DNA from: UBA1425 sp051881715
Lineage (GTDB): Bacteria; Bacillota; Clostridia; Oscillospirales; Acutalibacteraceae
Assembly (NCBI GenBank): GCA_051881715.1
Contig: JBJEQK010000065.1
Location: 1-13,925 of the forward strand
Length of the DNA stretch: 13,925 nt
Direction of reading: 5' to 3'
Position numbers and translations under genes: made by a program. Shown here piece after piece: positions 7,001-13,879 of this stretch (positions are counted from its first letter, which is position 1; every line of letters starts with the position of its first letter). The notes beneath the pieces are model-generated. The model saw only the letters and a list, made by a program, of their open reading frames with translations. It had not been told where the DNA came from and did not search any database.

Positions 7001-8737
7001 TTATGCGTCGTCCTCCAAATTTTCCTTTCGGAATCTTTGGATCTTGGAGGTGGTGGTCTTGATGAATTCCGTCTTGCGGATAGAGAACTGGGTAATGCGC
7101 TTGTAGGTGGGCACGGCACGGTTGGCGTCATCCACCGCTTCCTTGATCACGGCTTCGACTTCCTCATCCGTGACCTCCTTCTTGCCCAGTCTTTCCTTGA
7201 TCTCCTCATAGTTGGGGAAGATCTTGGCCATGACGGCAAGTCTGCCCTTTTTGTCGTTGCCGCCGTAAACGAGACTTTCCGCAACGGCAGAGCTGCGTTC
7301 GAGGTGGTATTCCATCTCCTCGGGGAAGATGTTTTTGCCGTTGTCCGTGACGATCACGTTTTTGCTGCGCCCGCAGATAAAGAAGTGGTTTTTGTCGTCC
7401 ACACGACCCAGGTCGCCCGTGTGGAAGAAGCCCTCCTCGTCGATGACTTCGCGGGTCGCTTCCTCGTTTTCATAGTAGCCGAGCATGACCATGGGACCGC
7501 GCACACAGATTTCGCCCACGCCCGCTTCGTTGGGATCTTCGATCTTGGCCTCCACCGAGGGAAGCGGCTCGCCGATGGATTCCGCGAGATGCAGACGGTC
7601 GTTGTTGATGATGACCAGCGGGGAGCATTCGGTCAGTCCGTAGCCGAAGATGATCTGGATGCCGAAAGCGTCAAAATCCTTGAGGATCTGCGGGTCAATG
7701 GGTGCGCCGCCGCAGATGACCAGACGCATACTGCCGCCGAACGCCTCCTGAATCTCCTTGAAGAATACCTTTTTGAGGTCGATGCCGACCTTGGCGCCGG
7801 CCTTGCACAGCACCTTGCCGATCTTGAACTTTGTCTCGCCATGGGGCTTGCTCTTGATCGCCTTGAGCAGACGGCGGTGCACTGTCTCCAAAATCAGCGG
7901 CACGCTGACGAAGATCGTGGGGCTGAATTCCTTCATGTTGCGCAGGGCGTACTTGAAGCCCTCGCAGAACGTGACCTTGGCGCCGCCGTAGGGTGCGCAG
8001 AAAAGAATGATCGTGCTTTCATAGGTGTGGTGCAGCGGCAGGATGGACAGCCCGCAGTCCTCGGGAGTGATCTTCACGACCTCCATGGTGTGGATGACGT
8101 CCTGACAGAAGTTGCGCTGGCAGAGCATGACGCCCTTGGAGGTGCCGGTGGTGCCGGAGGTAAACAGCAGGGTGCACATTTTTTCGGGATCGAGCTGCAC
8201 GTGCAGATAGTCCGTTTTGCCGCCGGACAGCAGACGGCGACCCTTGGACACCAGCTTGTCAAAGGAGAGGATGCCGTCCTCGTCCTCCTTTTGTTTGAAG
8301 CAGACGAGGGTGATACCGGGAGTCTTTTCTCTGTCCAGCTTGCGCAGAATCTTTCTGTCGCAGAACAACAGCTTCGCTTGGGACTTTTCCAAAATGCCGT
8401 AAATGTCCTCAGCGCCCAGCTCCTTGTCCGTGGGGACGATGACGCCGCCGCCGCAGACCACCGCCATATAGGACAGGCACCACTCATAGCTGTTGTTGGC
8501 TGCCACGGCGATGGTTTCGCCGCCCAGACCCATGTCGAACAAAGCGGTACCCAGCGCGTTGATCTCCTCACGGTAATCTTTGTATGTGATAAAATAGTGT
8601 TCGCCGTTCTCTTTTTTCACTTCAAAGGCATAGCAGTCACCGTGCAGCTCTGCGCTCATATCCATCAATTCACGCAGATCCGTAAAAGGACGCACTTTAT
8701 AGAGCGGTTTGGTCATTTTCAAAGTCGGATCACTCAC
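7001..8737 (-). CDS. Long-chain fatty acid CoA ligase (AMP-binding synthetase)
   Basis: This 578-residue adenylate-forming enzyme activates a carboxylic acid, probably a fatty acid, to its acyl-AMP and then to the CoA thioester. The P-loop motif TSGTTGTSKG is at 193-202, YGLTE at 366-370, the ATP-binding TGD at 440-442, and the flexible-domain lysine in TTTSKIQR at K565. All core residues are present and the length is normal. It has no signal peptide or membrane segment and should act in the cytoplasm or at the inner membrane face. The first in-frame start is a GTG at 8737. An ATG at 8716 (MTKPLYK) is an alternative; neither has a strong ribosome site. It has its own promoter and terminator and stands alone. 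Acyl-ACP synthetase or another substrate class cannot be excluded. Confidence 0.88.
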   Translation of the reverse strand: MSDPTLKMTKPLYKVRPFTDLRELMDMSAELHGDCYAFEVKKENGEHYFITYKDYREEINALGTALFDMGLGGETIAVAANNSYEWCLSYMAVVCGGGVIVPTDKELGAEDIYGILEKSQAKLLFCDRKILRKLDREKTPGITLVCFKQKEDEDGILSFDKLVSKGRRLLSGGKTDYLHVQLDPEKMCTLLFTSGTTGTSKGVMLCQRNFCQDVIHTMEVVKITPEDCGLSILPLHHTYESTIILFCAPYGGAKVTFCEGFKYALRNMKEFSPTIFVSVPLILETVHRRLLKAIKSKPHGETKFKIGKVLCKAGAKVGIDLKKVFFKEIQEAFGGSMRLVICGGAPIDPQILKDFDAFGIQIIFGYGLTECSPLVIINNDRLHLAESIGEPLPSVEAKIEDPNEAGVGEICVRGPMVMLGYYENEEATREVIDEEGFFHTGDLGRVDDKNHFFICGRSKNVIVTDNGKNIFPEEMEYHLERSSAVAESLVYGGNDKKGRLAVMAKIFPNYEEIKERLGKKEVTDEEVEAVIKEAVDDANRAVPTYKRITQFSIRKTEFIKTTTSKIQRFRKENLEDDA

Positions 8738-8764
8738 TTTCAGTCGTCAAGGTTATCGTTACGT

Positions 8765-8794
8765 ATTATAGCAAAAATCGACCGATTTAATCAA
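8765..8794 (-). promoter_or_regulatory. Sigma-A promoter of the acyl-CoA synthetase gene
   Basis: The minus strand has TTGATT (8794-8789), an 18-base spacer and TATAAT (8770-8765), preceded by TG as in an extended -10. Transcription should start near 8758, about 20 bases before the GTG start. The box match is strong; no operator is evident inside it. Confidence 0.75.
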
Positions 8795-8866
8795 TATACA
8801 TATCTCTTTTGTAAGTTGTTTAATGGACAAAAACAGACAAAATGTTCACAAAAACAAAACTTTAAG

Positions 8867-8882
8867 TAAATCTTAAGATTTA
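8867..8882. promoter_or_regulatory. Perfect 16-base AT-rich palindrome in the divergent intergenic region
   Basis: TAAATCTTAAGATTTA is fully self-complementary and lies at the left edge of the inverted-repeat element. It could be an operator for a dimeric regulator or simply part of the insertion target. It is more than 70 bases upstream of the acyl-CoA synthetase -35 box. Confidence 0.35.
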
Positions 8883-9048
8883 AGGCAACACCGCACAAAT
8901 TGCGGCACACGCCTTGCTTGAATCTTATTCCGTCAGCCTGCACATAATCCCTTGACTTGCGTCAGCAAGTCGGCGGTTTTTCTGTACAGCCTGACGAAAA
9001 ATCTTGCTTCGCAATCCGCACACCCCGATTGTGCGGTGTTGCCTTAAA
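8879..9048. mobile_element. MITE-like element with 20-base perfect terminal inverted repeats
   Basis: The left end (8879-8898) contains AAGGCAACACCGCACAA and the right end (9029-9048) its exact reverse complement TTGTGCGGTGTTGCCTT; the perfect match covers 20 bases at each end. The 170-base element encodes nothing plausible. Its arms continue as imperfect inverted repeats (CGTCAGCCTG against CAGCCTGACG), so the whole could fold into one long hairpin. An internal stem GACTTGC/GCAAGTC (8954-8971) is followed by a T-run and resembles a plus-strand terminator. It sits between two divergent promoters without interrupting either. The ends carry TTAA, which may be the target duplication but is ambiguous because the motif is palindromic. 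No transposase is in the window, so it would be non-autonomous. Confidence 0.7.
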
Positions 9049-9084
9049 ACAAATGTGCGATTTATTTTGGAATTTGGCTTGCTC

Positions 9085-9112
9085 TTGCCGTGAAAAAATG
9101 GTATACTATAAT
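9085..9112 (+). promoter_or_regulatory. Sigma-A promoter of ftsK
   Basis: TTGCCG (9085-9090), a 16-base spacer and TATAAT (9107-9112) predict transcription starting near 9119, about 27 bases before the TTG start. An overlapping TATACT at 9102 is an alternative -10. The promoter covers an upstream in-frame ATG at 9098, which argues against that ATG as a start. Confidence 0.65.
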
Positions 9113-9145
9113 TTGTATAAAAATGTTCACGAAAGAGGGATCGAA

Positions 9146-11878
9146 TTGGCGGCAAAAAAAACCGCCACCGGCACCAAGAAACCGGCGGCATCCAAAAAAA
9201 CGGCGCAGACACAAAAGAGCAGTGCGTCCGCAAAAAAAACATCCCAATCCCGAGGGGAACAGACGCAGGCGATGCAGCAGGCGCACCGACAGCAAGCGGC
9301 GATCTGGCTGTTTGCGGCGGCAGTGCTTTTGTTTTTCTTGGCGCTCATTCCCGGACAGAAAGCGTGGGCGTACCTGCACCATGGCTTGTTCAGCCTGTTC
9401 GGCGTCTGCGCATGGGCGATCCCGATGATCCTGGCGGCGCTTGCGGTGGTGTTTGCCATCAACCGACCGCTGGGCGGCATGAAGTCCGAGTTCATCTGTG
9501 CGGCGATATTTGTGGTGATCCTCAGCGGTATCGTCCACGTGGGCTTTCGGGACGGGGCGTATTTGGCAGACAACCCCTTTCAGGATCAGATCACGGACGC
9601 CGTCCACTACGATTCGATCGTGAAAAGCGGCGGCATCTTAGGGGTGCTGGTGGGATATTCTCTGGCGTATCTTTTCGGCAAGGGACCCGCCATGATCGTG
9701 ATGATCCTCGCCTTGTTTATTTCGTTCATGCTCTTTTCCGGCACGACGCTGGTGGCGCTGTACAAGGCGTTCGCCAAGCCTGTGAAAAAGGTCGGCTCCA
9801 TGACGGATGCCCGCATCGAGCAGGGGATGCGCCGCCATGAGGAAATGGAGGCCATCCGTGCCGAACGCAGACAGCAAAGGGAAGAGGAAAAGCGCCGGCG
9901 CGAGGAACAGCTGGAATTACAGCGTCAGCAGGAAAAGAAGAAAGCGCTGGATATTGCCCTCGGACCGGAGGCGGCGCCGAGGGCGGAGAATGCGGACGGG
10001 GAGCCCTTTGCGGCACAGCCGACCGCATGGAACGGTACGGAATCTCCCGCACCCGTCCAGAAAAAGAACAAATATGACGTGCCCATTGCCGAGGACGCAC
10101 AAGAGCCTGTGCCCCTGCCGGAGGAACCGCCGGTGATCTCCATCTCCGAAGTCGAGCCGATCACCTCGGAGATGCTCGATACGCCTAAGCCCTCCCGGCG
10201 CAAAAAAGCACAGATAGAGCCTGCGCAGGAAACGGCGCAGCAGGAAGCGCAGCCGGAGTCGCCGGACAAGCTGACGGAGGATTTCGAGGTGCCGATCGTC
10301 GGGGAAGCGCAGGAAAGAACATACAGAAAGCCGCCCCTGTCCTGTCTTGCGGAGCCGGCGAACAATTCCGAGTTCGGCGGCAGTCAGACGGAGATCGACC
10401 AGAATTCCGCCATCTTGCTCAAGACGCTGGAAAGCTTCGGCGTGCGTGCCACCATAACGGGCGTGTTCCGGGGACCCTCTGTGACGAGGTATGAGCTGCT
10501 CCCGGCGGAGGGCGTCAAAATCAGCAAGATCACCAATTTGGCGGACGATATCGCCCTGCGGCTTGCGGCGTCGGGTGTGCGTATCGAAGCGCCCATCCCC
10601 AACAAGGCGGCCATCGGCATCGAGGTGCCGAACCGTGCCAAAGCCTCTGTCACACTGCGGGAGATCATCGACACCGACGTTTACCGCAAAGGGCAGTCCA
10701 AGAGCATCCTGAGCGTGGCGCTGGGCAAGGATATTGCCGGCAACGTGATCTGCGCCGACCTTGCAAAAATGCCCCATCTGCTCATCGCCGGCACCACCGG
10801 TTCGGGCAAATCGGTGTGCGTCAACTCCATGATCATGAGCATCCTGTACAATGCGGATCCCAACGAGGTGAAGCTTCTGATGATCGACCCCAAGCAGGTC
10901 GAGTTCACCGTCTACAGCGGCATTCCGCATCTGTTGGTGCCCGTGGTGTCCGACCCGCGCAAAGCGTCCGGCGCCCTAAACTGGGCGGTGACGGAGATGC
11001 TGGATCGGTACAAAAAGTTTTCCGACAAAAACGTCCGTGACATCACGGGCTACAATAAGCTGGCGGATCGCTTCCCCGAGGTGGAGCGCATGAACCGCAT
11101 CGTGATCTTCATCGACGAGCTGTCCGACCTGATGATGGTCGCCCAGAGCGAGGTGGAGGACGCCATCTGCCGTTTGGCGCAGATGGCGAGAGCGGCGGGT
11201 ATGCATCTGGTCATTGCGACCCAGCGTCCCTCCGTGGACGTGATCACAGGTCTGATCAAGGCCAACATCCCCAGCCGGATCGCCCTGTCCGTGTCCTCCC
11301 AGATCGACTCCCGCACCATCATCGACATGGCGGGCGCCGAGAAGCTGCTGGGCTACGGCGATATGCTGTTCAATCCCGTGGGGATGTCGAAGCCTCTGCG
11401 TGTGCAGGGCTGTTTCGTCTCCGACAGCGAAGTGGAACAGGTCGTCGATTTCATCAAGTCCCAGGAGCAGTCCGACTACAGCGAGGAGATCATGGACGAG
11501 ATCGAGCGCCAGTCCGTCTCCAGAAAGAAGGGCGGCGACCTGCCTGCCGAGTCTGAGGACGGCGGCGCCGCACCTGTGGACGAAAAACTGCAAAAGGCGA
11601 TTGAGATCGTGGTAGAGGCGCAGATGGCGTCCACCACCTTGCTGCAGCGCAAGCTCAGTCTCGGCTATGCCCGTGCGGCAAGGCTGATCGACGAGCTGGA
11701 GGAGCGCAAGATCGTCGGACCCTTTGAGGGCAGCAAACCCCGCAAGGTGCTGATCAACAAGCAGCAGTGGATGGAGATGTGCGCCTTGTCCTCCGATACG
11801 GCGCCGCAGAGCGCAGAGACGGACGAGGACGAGGTCGGGGACGAGCCGCCCTTTGACACGGACGAGGAATCGGTCTGA
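9146..11878 (+). CDS. ftsK: FtsK/SpoIIIE-family DNA translocase
   Basis: This 910-residue membrane-anchored motor pumps double-stranded DNA through the division or sporulation septum. The TTG at 9146 is chosen because GAGGG lies just upstream and the promoter covers earlier ATGs. Residues 1-50 are Lys/Ala/Thr-rich. Four or five membrane segments follow at about 51-68, 80-105, 116-134, 162-180 and 182-206. Next are a charged coiled coil (about 221-268) and a low-complexity linker to about 415. The motor has an alpha subdomain (about 415-500), Walker A GTTGSGKS at 549-556, and Walker B IVIFIDEL with D657/E658. The C-terminal gamma winged-helix domain lies at about 815-870 (EIVVEAQMASTTLLQRKLSL, ARAARLIDELEE), which reads orienting DNA sites. 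Length is in the normal range. FtsK and SpoIIIE cannot be separated by sequence alone. It is probably cotranscribed with the next two genes. Confidence 0.93.
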   Translation: MAAKKTATGTKKPAASKKTAQTQKSSASAKKTSQSRGEQTQAMQQAHRQQAAIWLFAAAVLLFFLALIPGQKAWAYLHHGLFSLFGVCAWAIPMILAALAVVFAINRPLGGMKSEFICAAIFVVILSGIVHVGFRDGAYLADNPFQDQITDAVHYDSIVKSGGILGVLVGYSLAYLFGKGPAMIVMILALFISFMLFSGTTLVALYKAFAKPVKKVGSMTDARIEQGMRRHEEMEAIRAERRQQREEEKRRREEQLELQRQQEKKKALDIALGPEAAPRAENADGEPFAAQPTAWNGTESPAPVQKKNKYDVPIAEDAQEPVPLPEEPPVISISEVEPITSEMLDTPKPSRRKKAQIEPAQETAQQEAQPESPDKLTEDFEVPIVGEAQERTYRKPPLSCLAEPANNSEFGGSQTEIDQNSAILLKTLESFGVRATITGVFRGPSVTRYELLPAEGVKISKITNLADDIALRLAASGVRIEAPIPNKAAIGIEVPNRAKASVTLREIIDTDVYRKGQSKSILSVALGKDIAGNVICADLAKMPHLLIAGTTGSGKSVCVNSMIMSILYNADPNEVKLLMIDPKQVEFTVYSGIPHLLVPVVSDPRKASGALNWAVTEMLDRYKKFSDKNVRDITGYNKLADRFPEVERMNRIVIFIDELSDLMMVAQSEVEDAICRLAQMARAAGMHLVIATQRPSVDVITGLIKANIPSRIALSVSSQIDSRTIIDMAGAEKLLGYGDMLFNPVGMSKPLRVQGCFVSDSEVEQVVDFIKSQEQSDYSEEIMDEIERQSVSRKKGGDLPAESEDGGAAPVDEKLQKAIEIVVEAQMASTTLLQRKLSLGYARAARLIDELEERKIVGPFEGSKPRKVLINKQQWMEMCALSSDTAPQSAETDEDEVGDEPPFDTDEESV

Positions 11879-11909
11879 TTCCGAAAGATACGCAGGACGG
11901 AGGCGTTTT

Positions 11910-12845
11910 ATGACGGACAAGAAAAAATGGTGCACGATTTTGATCATCGCCGTCGTGGTGATTGCGGCGGCAGTGATCTCCGTTTCCGAAATGCGGGACG
12001 GCTCTGTGCCCACTTGGGACGCGCTGTACAGCACAGCGGGACTGACCGAAGCGCAGACGGAGCCTGTGCAGAGCACCCTGACGGTACACTTTATCGACGT
12101 GGGGCAGGGGGACAGCATCCTTGTGCAAACGCCGCAGGAAAATATGCTCATCGACGCCGGTGACAACAAGCATAAGAAACCCCTGCTCGCCTATCTGGAT
12201 GCGTTCGGGGTGACTGCGCTGGATTATGCGGTGGCGACCCACCCCCATTCTGACCACATCGGCAGCATGGACGATGTGCTCAAGGCACTGCCGGTGCGCA
12301 CTATTCTCATGCCGAGACTGTCCGAGAGCAATACCCCCGCCAATACATCCTACCAAAACTTCCTCACCGCCGTGCAGCACAGCGGCGCCAAGGTGATGGC
12401 CGCAAAGCCGGGCATGACCTTTTCCATGGGACAGGCGGAGTTTACGGTGCTCGGTCCCGTCAGTCAGGCGGAGGACATCAACAATATGTCGGTGGTTCTG
12501 CGGCTGGATTGGGGCGAGACGTCGTTCCTGTTCACGGGGGATGCGGAGACCGGGGAGGAGAAGGAGATCCTGAACGGGGAATATGCCGACTATCTGGATG
12601 CGGATGTGCTCAAGCTCGGGCATCACGGCAGCACCTCCTCCTCGTCCAAAAAATTCCTGCAAGCGGTGGACCCGACCTACGGGATCATCTCCTGCGGTGT
12701 GGACAACGACTACGGACATCCGCACCGGGAAACGCTGGACAAGGCGGAAAAAATGGGCATACAGATTCTGCGCACCGATGAGATGGGCAGCATCCGTTTC
12801 ACCTCGGACGGGCAGAGTGTGCGATGGGAGAGCGAGTATGAATAA
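11910..12845 (+). CDS. Membrane-anchored ComEC-like metallo-beta-lactamase-fold hydrolase
   Basis: This 311-residue protein has a single N-terminal membrane anchor (ILIIAVVVIAAAVISV, about residues 10-25), so the catalytic domain should face outside. The MBL fold is complete: HFIDVGQGDS and LIDAGDN near its start, the metal-binding HPHSDH at 111-116, D211 in FTGDAE, HHGS at 238-241 and GHPH at 269-272. This pattern is that of the C-terminal domain of the competence protein ComEC and its stand-alone relatives, which are thought to act on nucleic acids or phosphodiesters. Start ATG at 11910 follows GGAGG with 6-base spacing, 31 bases after the ftsK stop. The full ComEC channel is absent, so a direct role in DNA uptake is not shown. 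Other MBL substrates are possible. Confidence 0.85.
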   Translation: MTDKKKWCTILIIAVVVIAAAVISVSEMRDGSVPTWDALYSTAGLTEAQTEPVQSTLTVHFIDVGQGDSILVQTPQENMLIDAGDNKHKKPLLAYLDAFGVTALDYAVATHPHSDHIGSMDDVLKALPVRTILMPRLSESNTPANTSYQNFLTAVQHSGAKVMAAKPGMTFSMGQAEFTVLGPVSQAEDINNMSVVLRLDWGETSFLFTGDAETGEEKEILNGEYADYLDADVLKLGHHGSTSSSSKKFLQAVDPTYGIISCGVDNDYGHPHRETLDKAEKMGIQILRTDEMGSIRFTSDGQSVRWESEYE

Positions 12846-13056
12846 GTGGAGTATAGACAGGTTCGAGGAACGGTTTGCCGTCCTGATTTCCGACGCAGAG
12901 GAAACCCGCACCGTGCTTCGCACTGTTCTGCCGCCCGAAGCGAAAGAGGGCGAGATTGTGCTCTTTTCGGACGGACGCTGGGTTCTCCTGCCCGAGGAGA
13001 CCGAGCAGCTGCGCCGTGAGCTGTTTTCCCTGCAAGAGAGCCTGTTTGACGAGTGA
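12838..13056 (+). CDS. DUF3006 family small protein
   Basis: This is a 72-residue protein whose ATG lies inside the end of the MBL gene (8-base overlap), so translation is probably coupled. The N-terminus KWSIDRFEERFAVLI, then VLPPEAKEGEIV and a helical acidic tail (EETEQLRRELFSLQESLFDE), matches the DUF3006 pattern, a small beta-rich domain of unknown function. DUF3006 genes are often found directly downstream of ComEC-like MBL genes, which supports a joint function. It has no signal peptide and should stay in the cytoplasm, while its MBL neighbour is predicted to face outward. A weak GGGAG site lies upstream. A repeat block begins 5 bases after its stop. Confidence 0.8.
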   Translation: MNKWSIDRFEERFAVLISDAEETRTVLRTVLPPEAKEGEIVLFSDGRWVLLPEETEQLRRELFSLQESLFDE

Positions 13057-13061
13057 TCCAA

Positions 13062-13173
13062 GGCTCCCCTGCGAAGCAGACTGAGGGGTTCCAACCGCCG
13101 CCGTATGCAGACAGCAAAAGCCAGCTGCCAAACCCACCCGTCAAGGCTGACGCCTTGCCCTCGCAGGGAGGGC
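13062..13173 (+). repeat. Degenerate left copy of the hairpin-rich repeat
   Basis: It starts GGCTCCCCTGCGAAGCAGAC and continues GACTGAGGGGTTCCAACCG, matching the 113/114-base repeats right of the DUF559 gene, but lacks about 16 bases between two GCGA sites. Its middle is diverged and contains CAAGGC-TGAC-GCCTTG (13142-13157). It ends with GGGAGGGCG like the other copies. Confidence 0.75.
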
Positions 13174-13221
13174 GAAAAGGTGCTATCGGTTTTTGACATT
13201 TTTTCCGAAAAGGTGACAGTT

Positions 13222-13584
13222 TTGAACTATGAGTACAATGCAAAGAATGTACCTACCGCAAAAAAACTGCGAAAAAACATGACAAAAGAAGAACGGCATT
13301 TGTGGTACGATTTTTTGCGCAATCACCCCATTCACTTTTATCGACAACGCACTATTGGGAATTATATCGTTGATTTTTATTCTGCACAAGCTAAATTGGC
13401 AATAGAAGTTGATGGAGGACAGCACTATGAAGCAGAGAGAATAGAGAAAGATGCCTATCGTACGAAGCAACTTGAGCAGATAGGAATTCAGGTAATTCGT
13501 ATACCGAACAATGAAGTCAATAACAACTTCGATGGTGTTTGCGAATTCATAGAAAATGAACTGAACAAACGCATTGTGAAATAA
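13222..13584 (+). CDS. DUF559 (Vsr/MTES-like) nuclease-fold protein
   Basis: This is a 120-residue protein of the DUF559 family, which belongs to the PD-(D/E)XK-like very-short-patch-repair endonuclease superfamily. Conserved features are LRKNMTKEERHLW at 16-28, FYRQRTIGNYIVDFY at 39-53 with D51, and IEVDGGQH at 61-68 with E62, D64 and H68. A C-terminal strand and helix follow (GIQVIRIPNNEV). The TTG at 13222 is preferred because AAAAGG lies 8 bases upstream and the family usually starts close to the LRKNMT motif. An in-frame GTG at 13213 or 13180 would add residues from the flanking repeat. The gene is clearly AT-rich while everything around it is GC-rich, and it is bracketed by repeat copies. 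This suggests horizontal arrival or a cassette. Its substrate and role are unknown; nuclease activity is inferred from the fold. Confidence 0.82.
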   Translation: MNYEYNAKNVPTAKKLRKNMTKEERHLWYDFLRNHPIHFYRQRTIGNYIVDFYSAQAKLAIEVDGGQHYEAERIEKDAYRTKQLEQIGIQVIRIPNNEVNNNFDGVCEFIENELNKRIVK

Positions 13585-13591
13585 GGAGTTG

Positions 13592-13615
13592 GCTCCCCTG
13601 CGAGGGTGGGCTTTT
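13592..13615 (+). terminator. Possible terminator after the DUF559 gene within a repeat remnant
   Basis: GCTCCCCT and AGGGTGGGC pair around a GCG loop with one bulged T, and TTTT follows at 13612-13615. It lies 7 bases after the DUF559 stop and is built from a truncated repeat copy (about 13592-13638). The T-run is short, so efficiency is uncertain. Confidence 0.4.
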
Positions 13616-13638
13616 GAGCAGAGTTGGACGCACACCAC

Positions 13639-13751
13639 GGCGCCCCTGCGAGGGGAGCTGTCTGCGAAGCAGACTGGGGGTTCCAACCGCCGCCGCAAGC
13701 AGACGGCAAAATTCGGCGTTGTAACCCGCCCGCATAGGGAGGGCATTTGAA
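13639..13751 (+). repeat. Tandem hairpin-rich repeat, copy 1 (113 bases)
   Basis: The unit begins GGCGCCCCTGCGAGGGGAGC and carries three hairpins: CCCCT-GCG-AGGGG, GTCTGC-GAA-GCAGAC, and CCCGCCC-GCATA-GGGAGGG (one mismatch here). It directly abuts copy 2, from which it differs at only three places. Open frames through it encode only low-complexity peptides. Confidence 0.88.
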
Positions 13752-13865
13752 GGCGCCCCTGCGAGGGGAGCTGTCTGCGAAGCAGACTGAGGGGTTCCAA
13801 CCGCCGCCGCAAGCAGACGGCAAAATTCGGCGTTGTAACCCTCCCGCATAGGGAGGGCGTTTGAA
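13752..13865 (+). repeat. Tandem hairpin-rich repeat, copy 2 (114 bases)
   Basis: It matches copy 1 except for one extra A (GACTGAGGGG), a T for G (CCCTCCC) and a G for A. The T for G change makes the last stem, CCCTCCC (13839-13845) with GGGAGGG (13851-13857), perfect. Confidence 0.88.
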
Positions 13866-13879
13866 GGCGCCCCTGCGAG
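13866..13879 (+). repeat. Truncated third copy of the repeat
   Basis: Only GGCGCCCCTGCGAG is present. At 13880 the sequence switches abruptly to AT-rich CAATGTCATTAACTTAAG. I see no gene in the last 46 bases of the window. Confidence 0.75.

Noticed and set aside
6035..8869. Plus-strand open frame of 944 codons opposite terL, terS and the acyl-CoA synthetase
   Set aside because: It is antisense to well-supported genes, crosses gene boundaries and a terminator, and its translation shows no recognisable domain. Long antisense frames are expected in GC-rich coding DNA.
9098..9145. Upstream ATG start for ftsK at 9098
   Set aside because: It lies inside the predicted promoter between the -35 and -10 boxes and lacks a ribosome site. 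The TTG at 9146 has GAGGG upstream and a family-like N-terminus.
8925..9242. Minus-strand frame of 105 codons across the MITE-like element
   Set aside because: It spans the inverted repeats and the ftsK promoter, has no ribosome site, and the peptide shows no recognisable features.
10976..12169. Minus-strand frame of 397 codons across the ftsK and MBL genes, and the 481-codon one at 11754-13199
   Set aside because: They run antisense through intact genes with clear motifs and across the repeat block; no domain is visible.
13639..13879. CRISPR array
   Set aside because: The repeats are 113-114 bases, directly adjacent with no variable spacers, and no cas genes are present.
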